Below the pieces are notes generated by a model. That model did no database searches and was not told where the DNA came from. It worked only from the letters and a program-made list of their open reading frames with translations. The translations under genes and the position numbers were made by a program. From positions 4,650,001 to 4,714,000 of the forward strand of contig JAJGBQ010000002.1 in the NCBI GenBank assembly GCA_022457065.1: a stretch of DNA of 64,000 bases, in the 5' to 3' direction. Positions 32,779-41,293 of the stretch are shown here, one piece after another (within the stretch, counting starts at the first letter, position 1; each line of letters starts with the position of its first letter). This DNA is from Curvularia sp. ZM96 (lineage: Eukaryota; Ascomycota; Dothideomycetes; Pleosporales; Pleosporaceae).

Positions 32779-34625
32779 ACGTAGTTCATAAGCGAGCTGA
32801 TCACCCAAGCGAGCTGATCACACCCCACCAGCGCGTTAAAGTCAAGACGTTATCACAGTCTTTTATTATAGTCGATAAAGTATTACGATATACTAAATTA
32901 ATTATCAGAATCGCTACTATCACTTGCACTATCTATCTCAACTGCGCAGGTACGAGCGTTGTGTCCAGTCTGCTTGCAACGCCCGCACCGCCTCTCTCCT
33001 CGAACCCTCTTCGACGCACTCTCACCATCACCACGACTACTACCCGCCTGTTCAGCTAATACTTCTTGAACTTCGCCTACAGTAAGAGTCTCTTCTGTCT
33101 GTACGTATCGCCGCTTACGGCTCTTACGCTTGTTTGATTTATCTAGAGCCGCTTAAAGAGTAGTAATTTTCTCTGTTAGAAGCACCATTTTATGTGCCAT
33201 TTGCTGAGCCCCTTTACTTAGCTGCGCGATCTGCTCGGTGAGTGAATTGGCAGAAGACCCACGGCGTTTTCTCACGCTCTCTTGAATAAGACTAATTTGA
33301 GCCTTAACCTCGCGCGCGTTGCGTGGTGTCTGCGCCTTCTAGGCGGCTACCCGTCGCGGTGATTGATATGGTGTCTGCACCACTACGTCAAGCTTAGATA
33401 GCACAGCCTGTGGGTCGTGTAGGACTAGACTAGCGCCTCTAAAGCCAGCTTGGATATTCTCCTTCGTGATAGACTGCTCAAAAGCAGTCTTAAAGGCTGG
33501 CAGGAAGGTCTTCTTGCTGATATAGTGGGTGCGGTTGCGTGCCAAGCCTAAAACAGCGTCGCCATACTTGCGCTTTAATGGCGAGAAGTAGGCGACGTCA
33601 AGAGGCTGCAATAGGTGAGACGAGTGCGCAGGCATACAGATAAGAATAATATTCTTCTCCTTGCAAAGATCTTGAAAATCGACGGAGCAGTGGCTCTTAT
33701 GGCCGTCAATAATAAGCAGTCGATACCTACCTACAGTATACCTCTTTGTATAGGTATCAAAGTGCTCCAACTAGGCAAGACTAAGCTAATTATTCGTCTA
33801 GCTATTAGGACTGACTTCAAGAACCTAGTTAGCAGGTAAGTCTTTAAACTAGACGTTGATAAGCACCTTGCCCGCAAAGATAACAAAGAGTGGTATCCAG
33901 CGACCCGTCGCGCCCACGTCTTAGATTATAGTAACCTACTCACGGTTGCCTGGCTGTACCCGCTTCTTTTTACTATATCCCTCTAAGCTTGTAATAACTA
34001 ACTATAATAAAATCTTGCCTATTATAAAGCTAGTTTCGTCAAAGTTGTAGATATCATCGTCTACAATACCCCACTTCTACTTCATTCTCTAGACTAAGTT
34101 AAACTAGCGCTAGATAGCTACTAGGTCCTCGCAGGCGGCTCGCTAGTAATTATAGGGACGGCTCTAGCGCGTACGGAGCTTAGGAGTTCGCTTAACAAAG
34201 TTATCAACCTAGTTCTTGCTAACAGGGTTGCTCCCTCGCTCATACAATAGTTTATTAGCTATAGCTCGAACGTCAGGCTTTATAGGCGCAAATCCTCGCG
34301 CAGACTCTTCAAGAATACTCTCAACTATAGCCTCCTCTTCTAGCTTATTTAGGCGCTTTAAATTTGCTTCGCAGTCGCGTCGAGGGCGTATTCTAGCACG
34401 TCGAGTAGATAGAGTACTTTGAGGCACGTTATAGATAGAGGCAGCACGTCTTTGGCTTTGAACACGTTATAATTAGACATCAGAAAGAGCAAGTTGAAGA
34501 TCTAATTTAGGATAAGTTAATTAATAATCGCGTTGTTGCGACATAACGCGTTGTAGTGTCAACGTCGACGCGCTAGTGGGGTGTGATTAGCTCGCTTGGG
34601 TGATCAGCTCGCTTATAAACTACGT
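32779..34625 (-). mobile_element. pogo/Fot1-like element, copy 3
   Basis: 1,847 bp, flanked by TA at 32777-32778 and 34626-34627. It is the reverse complement of copy 2 apart from one extra base (four C at about 33209-33212 against three G in copy 2) and a few transitions, for example in the outer repeat near 34590. Confidence 0.88.
32900..34427 (-). pseudogene. DDE transposase of copy 3, inactivated by the same stops as copy 2
   Basis: The readable segments 34209-34427 and 33339-33770 give exactly the same peptides as 28119-28337 and 28776-29207 of copy 2, with the same terminating stops. In copy 3 the region between the 143-residue segment and the zinc knuckle keeps the frame that copy 2 has lost by a one-base deletion. 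Confidence 0.85.
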
Positions 34626-34627
34626 TA

Positions 34628-34753
34628 TTAGTTAAACTCCTATAACTTCTCTCTACTACGAATCGCCAGAAAACAATCGCACGGAATACTTTATACAAGT
34701 CTCGCCCTAACCCGGACCGAGACTAGGTGAGTATCGCGAACCCCCGTGTAACA
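34628..34753 (-). repeat. repeat C, inverted copy
   Basis: Reverse complement starts TGTTACACGGGGGTTCGCG and matches 20575-20700, including the CTCGGTCC and GGGCGAGACTTG core. As on the left side, a pogo-like element stands at its inner end. Confidence 0.8.
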
Positions 34754-35586
34754 TAGTCACACTGTACACTGGCACATTAGCATAACCTTTATCTTTAAAT
34801 ATTCGAATTTAAGCTAGCTTAACTCAGCTACAAGCTTACTTTAAACTATCTTTCGTGCCGAATAAGAGTAAATAACCCCTATTAAAGATTTAAGAATCGT
34901 ACGGGTCCTCTCTTAGCGTGATCGCCGCGATTGTGCGATTAAAGTTATAGTGCGTAGTTTACTAATCGCTTAGTCTCTAGTAATAGACATATTATACGCT
35001 CTAAATAGCGTACGTTTTACGTTTTCGCTAAGCTCTTTATTCTCTAGACAATATTTAATATTACGCTTAAGCGTCCGTATTATTAGAGGCGTGTTTAGCT
35101 CTAGTAGTAGTAGTGTTCTATCTATAGTAGCGTTGCTACTACTATCACTACTACTACTAGTTAATATCTTAGCAATTAGCGTCCTAATTAGCAAAATCTC
35201 TTTGTATGTTGTTCTTGACGCGCTTAATATCCAATAGATATAATTCTAAGTCCCGCCAGCCTTTTTGTATCGTACGAGACTTAAATATATAGACGCGGAT
35301 TAACTCGATCGTAGCTAAAAACTCAACCTTGTTAAAAGCTATATAGCCTGTCCAGATTACGTGATTAACAGCCTACGCGTGCTAGTGCTTGTACGGCTGA
35401 AAACAGCCTACATCAAGCGGTTAGAGAAAGTGAGATGTATGTGTTAGAGATATAAGCTACTCAGCTAATCTCTAGCAGAATCTAGGTGCTCAGGGTCACA
35501 CCTAGAATCTGTAATTAATCGATTACTAGAAGCTATTATGCTAATAGTATTTAATATCTATCTATAACGCTATAGATTACGCAAGC
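34754..35586 (-). pseudogene. transposase fragment of a second DDE family (D)
   Basis: The reverse strand reads PLDVGCFQPYKH, then a helical stretch with HVIWTGYIAFNKVEFLATI and RTIQKGWRDLELYLLDIKRV. This is the C-terminal part of a pogo-type DDE transposase different from copies 1-3. Stops break it, and one 74-codon frame (34970-35194) is its serine-rich tail. Neither terminal repeat of this element was found. Confidence 0.65.
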
Positions 35587-36150
35587 TACTACTTTATAGA
35601 CAAGTCTAGACTCTACTCTAACTAGTATATATAGTAGTAGAATAGCTCGTAGATAGAAACTAGAGTAGTTTATATAGAGTTAATTATATCTATTAACTCT
35701 CTCCCTAGTATATCTTTCCTCTCTCTAGAATCTTTTAATTAAGCTGTCTCTAAGTCTACTACGGACAAGTAGAAGGCAGAGACCTCTACCTCTAAGTCGA
35801 TAGTAGAACAAGTAGCCACTCTATATCTCAACAACTACACCTAAGAGTTTCTAGAAGTCCTTAAGGATTACGACGTTATTGCCTATCGCTTGCCTCTACA
35901 TACTGTTGAGATATAGAGTGACTGCTTGTTCTACTATCGACTTAGAGGTAGAGGTCTCTGCCTTCTACTTGTCCGTAGTAGACTTAGAGACAGCTTAATT
36001 AAAAGATTCTAGAGAGAGGAAAGATATACTAGGGAGAGAGTTAATAGATATAATTAACTCTATATAAACTACTCTAGTTTCTATCTACGAGCTATTCTAC
36101 TACTATATATACTAGTTAGAGTAGAGTCTAGACTTGTCTATAAAGTAGTA
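35587..36150. repeat. 564-bp foldback element (247-bp inverted arms)
   Basis: Bases 35587-35833 and 35904-36150 are inverted copies of 247 bp each with only about two differences, near the loop (TAGCCACT against CAGTCACT). A 70-bp spacer lies between. The arms end in TA/CTACTTTATAGAC, compatible with a TA duplication. No coding sequence. It sits between the D transposase fragment and the full-length family B element. Confidence 0.9.
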
Positions 36151-38012
36151 ACGTACCTCACGGGTTCGTAAGCCACACGGGTTCGTGAGACACTTTTGCC
36201 AAGCCCCTACTAAAACTACTATATTATAGCCTAAAATAGCCTACTTTAGACCTATATAGTGTAAAGTAATATAATATATTATTTTTAATCTACTTCTACT
36301 ACCTACTTACACGTTCGCGTATTATACCTAGTCCTATTATACTATCTATACTACTTTTAAGATAGTTTACTTACTTTAGCGTACTTCTACTTCTTTAACT
36401 TCTTCTTATTACTACGCGCTCTAAAGTCCTAAAGAGTAGATAAGCGCGCCCTATCTTTAACTATTAAGAACCTCTCTACCTAAACCTATCTTCTTTTATA
36501 TAATTTTTATCGCGTTATAGTATTATTTACTATATTAAGCTTAGCTATCTTCTTTTAGGCTAACACTAACTTATACGTAATAATAGCTACCTTCTTTAAG
36601 ACTTTCTTAAAGACTTCTATAATAGACGTTAGTAAACTATCTATATATCTCTAAAGCCTCTGCTTTACTAGCGTTAATTACAACTCTAATTCTAGGGTAT
36701 TACTAGAGGTTTATAACACCTAGGGCTAGTTATTAATAGGTAGAGATAATAGAGTACGTAACTTAATATTAAGAGTAGATATAACCCGTTCTAGATTAAA
36801 TAGAACTAATCTAGCGCCTTGAAAGCCTCTTTAGACGTTACTAGTAGTAAATAATATATTAAAAGTCTACTTAAAGTAAGATAGGAACTCTTATTTTATA
36901 ACGTGACTAATCTAGATATATATAAGCGATTTAACTTAGCGTCTATAAGCCTACTTTAAAGAGGTAAAATAGCCTATATTAAGAGACTATAAGAGGTGAG
37001 ACAAGTATAGAGACATGTAAATAGTAATAATAAAGTTATCTTTATAGTATTTCTAGAAATCTAGAGAGTTATAGCTCTTATAGCTATTAATAATAAGTAG
37101 ATAGTTAGCGCCTATCTTCTTTATCTTTATATACTTATTAAAGTACTTTAGCTATATAAGACTAAGCTTATTAGTCGTCTAGCTATTCTTAGAGACTCTA
37201 ATAACCTAGTTCTAGAGTATATTACTATTTTTATACTAGCTTAAGAGGTAGTAACGCGCCTTAAGTATAATAAAGAGCGGAATCGTCTACCTAGTCGCAT
37301 TAATACTCTAGATAACTATCGCCCACTCTCTATTACCTAGCTAGACAGTCTTAGACTATCTACGTCTTTCTAAAGCTATAATAATAGCTATAGAGGTAAT
37401 CTAGTCTATTATAAAGCCCGTCTTATTAAAATTAAACGTGTTATTATCTAGAATTCTATACTTAGCTTTTATATTAGTTACTAGACTAAACTAGTCTTAA
37501 ATAGTCTTAGAATTCTTATAAAGGGCTCTCTTATAGTCGTACTTGCGATTAAACTTTACTTTAAGCTTAGAGCGGCGCTTAACGAACGTGCTAGGCTAGT
37601 TTTAGCTAGTCTAGTCTAGATTACGCTTAGCGTGTAAAGAATTAGCTATATTAGCTATATCTATAAGTCTAGAGGGAAATCTACGTAGATTAAGATTAAG
37701 TATATACTTAATAACTATCTTCTTCTTAAGCTTAGTTAGATTTATTGTTTTAGACTAGCGATCTGCCTATAGAGTCTATCCTGCGCGTCGTCGACGTAGT
37801 GTAACGCGAGGGACGTTAAAGATAGCTATAGCGCGTCGCTCTAAGAGATTCGCGTCTTATTTAAGAGCTTGAAGGGTAAGCTATATCTAACCTTTATAAG
37901 AGAGCTCTATCTACTGTTGTTGTTACGACATTAGGGTAGGGTAGTAGTTTTAATAGGGTCTTGGCGAAAGTGGTCCACGAACCCGTGTGGTCCACGAACC
38001 CGTGAGGTACGT
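36151..38012 (-). mobile_element. pogo/Fot1-like family B, full-length but degenerate
   Basis: 1,862 bp between ACGTACC ends, flanked by TA at 36149-36150 and 38013-38014. Each end has a 17-bp unit in tandem (CACGGGTTCGTGGACCA on the right). The reverse strand gives a stop-filled transposase: near the 5' end a relic like NVPRVTLRRRRAG of the N-terminal DNA-binding part, and later ADYLLIINSYKSYNS-like sequence at the catalytic aspartate. It lies directly inside the outer 87-bp repeat. Confidence 0.75.
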
Positions 38013-38099
38013 TAATATCGTATTGAGCGTCGGCACTCGCCTGCGGCGAGTGTCAGCGCGGCTGACGTAGCTTAGTCATAAGCTACGCCTTGGCACGGA
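38013..38099 (-). repeat. right 87-bp terminal inverted repeat of the outer element
   Basis: Reverse complement of 19898-19984 with one T/C difference in the loop of the middle hairpin. It abuts family B directly, with the TA of that insertion shared. Confidence 0.9.
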
Positions 38100-38345
38100 T
38101 AAGATGCATATGCTATTGAGGTTACTGGTTTTTTGCCATTCATCCTCGTAAACCTTGACGATGCATAGAAAACTAGCCTCTTGTTTTCTCTTCTTCGTTG
38201 CGTTATAACATGCATTCAGTAAGTAGGATGTTCGTGGTTGACGAATCGCCTAAATCTTTCATTTACCCACCAAAACGGAAACCTCCACCGTAAACTCTTA
38301 AGCTGATCCTGGTGTATCCATCGCCAGCTACAATAGCTATACCTC

Positions 38346-40802
38346 TTACTGCCCCAGCAATATCTTCAACGTCTCCACCCCCACGCTAAGCACCTCCTGA
38401 CTCCTACTCTCCTTCAGCACGACCTTCAACCCCTCTACAACCCCCTTACCCTTGCACTTCTCCTTCCCTTCCTCCACATCCACCACGCTTCTCAAACAAA
38501 CCACGCCCCTATATCTAATAGACTCGTCTTCATCCTGACACAAGTCCAACAGCCACTCGACATTCTTCTCCTGCTTCAGGAACTCAACGACGGCCAGATC
38601 AACAGAAAGCAGCATAGCCAACGCGCCGCCAGCAGCCGAGCGCGTGGCACTGTCTTCCACATCCGTCATGGCTAGCAAGAGATGTAATCGGTGCTTGGCG
38701 CGTGGTGAGCCGTCGGCGAAGTTCCCGATGCAGACAGGTGAGGCCATGAGGTTGCATACGAGTTCTGTGCTTGCGCGGCGCACCATCGTGTTAGAGCTTA
38801 GCAGCAGGTCGTCGACGACGGTGTCAAAGGATTGCCGGATAATGTGGTCTTGAGTGTTGCGGTCTAGCGAGGCGAGGTTCGTAAGTGCCAGCAAGGCCTC
38901 GAAGGCATGGAGCTGCCATGTTGTAGATTCTGTTCTGGACAGTTGGCTGATCAGCGGTCGGATAGCGGATGTGCTTGGCAACGCAGCGTTGAAAACGTGT
39001 GCGGGGTTGATGCTGATGAGCAGTCGCGATAGTGCTTGTGCAATCGTGGGGAGAGCCGCAGGCGGGAAGGGCGTAGTCCCTGTTGTAGAAGACTCGTTTG
39101 TTGTAGTGATGTGATCCCAAATCTGGATGAGCAGTTTCACAGCGCCTTGTTGAGCCATTGTACCACGATTCTTGGTGTCTTTCGACAGGCTTAAAATGAC
39201 GAGGCTGCTCTGTGTGAGGACTGAGGGAGACCCGTTCTTGCATACTCGAACCAAGAGCGGTACTATGCCTGCGTCGAGAACGCGCTTACAGCGTATGGCT
39301 ACGTCCTCGTCGCTGAGAAGGGCATCGGGAGGAGTTGGCTTCTGCACGTTCGCGTAGGCCTTAAGCTGTGCCATGCGCTTCTCTTCTTCGGATCGTAGAG
39401 GCTGGTACTCTGTGATGTTAACGAAGATCGTGAGACCCCCGAAAATGATATTCTTAGGCGACGAAGGATCACTCATGGCCTCCATGAGGCGTTTCAGGAA
39501 CTTTGGAGATTTGGATAGATCTTCGCGGACCTTGGGCTGAAGGGAGGCATACGCGAGGCCCTCGACGGAATCCTGCTTCGAGGACGTGTCGCCTCCTATG
39601 ACCATCGACTTGAAGCTCGCAATCAAATCACTTTGGTCTACCTTCTCCGCCCTGACGATCCGTGGCGTCTCATCAGATGGCGTCTCCTCGCCCAGCTTTA
39701 CAAGGATAAGTGCAGCCAGATTCGCCCGCTTCTTGTTCGGCGACTCGGCGACCAAGTCTTCTAGCCATTCTCTGCAGTGTTTGTTGATTGCTTCTCGGCA
39801 GTTCTTATCTACGCATGCAGCGCTGATCAGCTCCAGTGTCGCTTGTTCCAAGTTATGAGACTTCTTGCTTTGTACCCTAGACACAAGCGTGCTAACGAAA
39901 CCGTCTGTCAGGAAGAGGGCAGCGGCGGCTGTAACAGCGACTGGGAAAATAGCTGCAGCCGCAGAGAAAGCAACGACCAAATCGTTTGCTTCTCCCTTCT
40001 TTATTTTGGCGGTGACGAATCTCGAGATCAGTTCTCCAGCGGTGTCCGGGGCAAGCTCAAACAGCTTGATACTTGCAAGTGTGGCCTGACTACGCAGCTT
40101 GGTTGGCAATCGGATATCGAGTGACGCTAAGATAACATCGAAGCTGTCCGCGTCAATGATTCCCTTCAAGTGCTCTGCATAATGAGCAAGCAACTGCGCG
40201 ATGCCCTTCATGGCGCGTTCCGGATGCTCGAGGGCCTCTTCCATCATCATAGCCAGACTGAGCATGAAGATGTCTCTGTGACCCGTCTTGAACGACTCAT
40301 CGTCTGGCCAAACGGATCTGTTCAGCAAAACCTTCAGCAAGCCATCGATCGAGTCGTCGCCACGTTCAAACATTTCGTAGTAAATCCGTGTCGGCTGCTC
40401 CCGAACAGCATTTGCAAGCCACTTCTGCGCTCCTATATTTTGCAGGAGTTCGCCCGAGACTTGATCGAGGATGTCGTCTTCACCTTTAAAGTCAAAGAGA
40501 ATGTCCATTGCCTGCGCCGCCTCTTCATCCTTCAAGCCACGCGATCTCATTGCCTTGAGTGCCCGTTCTCCGTCGTGCCCATCCTTGGTTCGTACCCATT
40601 CCCTACAGATTCCCAAGAACTCGCTCTTTCCTTCCTCCTCTTTCAGTGCCACCCATGCTTCCTTGATCCGCGGATGCTCGGGTGCAATACTGCTAGCTTC
40701 ACGTAAATATCGGGCTGCCACGGCTAACTCGCCCGCTTTGATGCTGTCATCTGCCTTTTCGGCGAGCTGCACGATTCTCTCCTCATCAGCCGGGTTGGAC
40801 AT
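38346..40802 (-). CDS. SHE4: UCS-domain myosin chaperone (She4/UNC-45/Rng3 type)
   Basis: UCS proteins fold and stabilise the myosin motor domain and are needed for actin-based transport, endocytosis and cytokinesis. A single open frame of 818 codons starts MSNPADEERIVQLAEKADDS. The N-terminal region, with ARYLREASSIAPEHPRIKEAW, reads like a short TPR-type helical stretch. The rest is helical armadillo-type repeat, including NIIFGGLTIFVNITEYQPL, the loop with YANVQKPTPPDALL typical of fungal UCS proteins, and a C-terminal IRYRGVVCLRSVVDVEEGKE. Length fits the yeast proteins. The stop is only 247 bp from the transposon block, and there is no sign of RIP in the gene. The upstream neighbour Cdc11 is on the same strand. 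Confidence 0.9.
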   Translation of the reverse strand: MSNPADEERIVQLAEKADDSIKAGELAVAARYLREASSIAPEHPRIKEAWVALKEEEGKSEFLGICREWVRTKDGHDGERALKAMRSRGLKDEEAAQAMDILFDFKGEDDILDQVSGELLQNIGAQKWLANAVREQPTRIYYEMFERGDDSIDGLLKVLLNRSVWPDDESFKTGHRDIFMLSLAMMMEEALEHPERAMKGIAQLLAHYAEHLKGIIDADSFDVILASLDIRLPTKLRSQATLASIKLFELAPDTAGELISRFVTAKIKKGEANDLVVAFSAAAAIFPVAVTAAAALFLTDGFVSTLVSRVQSKKSHNLEQATLELISAACVDKNCREAINKHCREWLEDLVAESPNKKRANLAALILVKLGEETPSDETPRIVRAEKVDQSDLIASFKSMVIGGDTSSKQDSVEGLAYASLQPKVREDLSKSPKFLKRLMEAMSDPSSPKNIIFGGLTIFVNITEYQPLRSEEEKRMAQLKAYANVQKPTPPDALLSDEDVAIRCKRVLDAGIVPLLVRVCKNGSPSVLTQSSLVILSLSKDTKNRGTMAQQGAVKLLIQIWDHITTTNESSTTGTTPFPPAALPTIAQALSRLLISINPAHVFNAALPSTSAIRPLISQLSRTESTTWQLHAFEALLALTNLASLDRNTQDHIIRQSFDTVVDDLLLSSNTMVRRASTELVCNLMASPVCIGNFADGSPRAKHRLHLLLAMTDVEDSATRSAAGGALAMLLSVDLAVVEFLKQEKNVEWLLDLCQDEDESIRYRGVVCLRSVVDVEEGKEKCKGKGVVEGLKVVLKESRSQEVLSVGVETLKILLGQ

Positions 40803-41293
40803 TGTTGGATGTGTGGTAGATGATGATCATTTCGATTTGACGAACATTTAGGTTCTTTGGTTGCGTGTCACGGGGCCTGGAGCGAATCGATGCACGGGCC
40901 TGGGTGGAGCAGATTTAGTGGAACGCGGGGCGGTTAATCGCGCAAAGTGCCTGACACTTGCAGTCTCAAAGACAGATTCTACAGTTGCGTAAAGACGCTA
41001 CGATTGCTACAACAACATACAAAGTCTGCTTGCTACTAATACAATTCGTGAAGACATGACAAAGACCCACCCCCAGCGAGCACTTCCGGCTCGCTTTTAT
41101 TAAGACGCCAACGAATACGCCGACAAGATGCTCCCGTACCAGATGCTATGCAAAAACCACTAAAACTCAATCTGACTCGGAATGTGTAAGAAGATCAGTC
41201 CCATCCAAAACTCCAAGCTAACAAGAGACACTGTTAGAAAATGCGATTCACCGATCGCTTGGAGCAACTCCGCATCCATCTTTCCTTGATCCA
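40803..41293. other. intergenic region
   Basis: About 490 bp holding the SHE4 promoter side and the 3' end of the Cdc11-like gene. No convincing ORF. Confidence 0.5.

Larger units (their letters stand above)
19898..38099. mobile_element. 18.2-kb nested transposon block with 87-bp inverted ends and TA duplication
   Basis: The block begins TCCGTGCCAAGGCG after a TA at 19896-19897 and ends with its reverse complement before a TA at 38100-38101. The 87-bp ends differ at one position (T/C). Everything between is transposon-derived and mostly AT-rich, with CpA-to-TpA type decay and abundant stop codons, as expected from RIP. After removing the inserted elements (20011-38012) only a short core would remain between the ends. 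The outer element was therefore probably a MITE of about 200 bp, or the tips of a larger transposon, that later served as landing ground. Genes on both sides are intact. Confidence 0.8.

Noticed and set aside
19898..38099. the whole block as a giant cargo-carrying mobile element (Starship type)
   Set aside because: No tyrosine recombinase (DUF3435) captain gene and no intact cargo genes are seen; all content is nested ordinary transposons.
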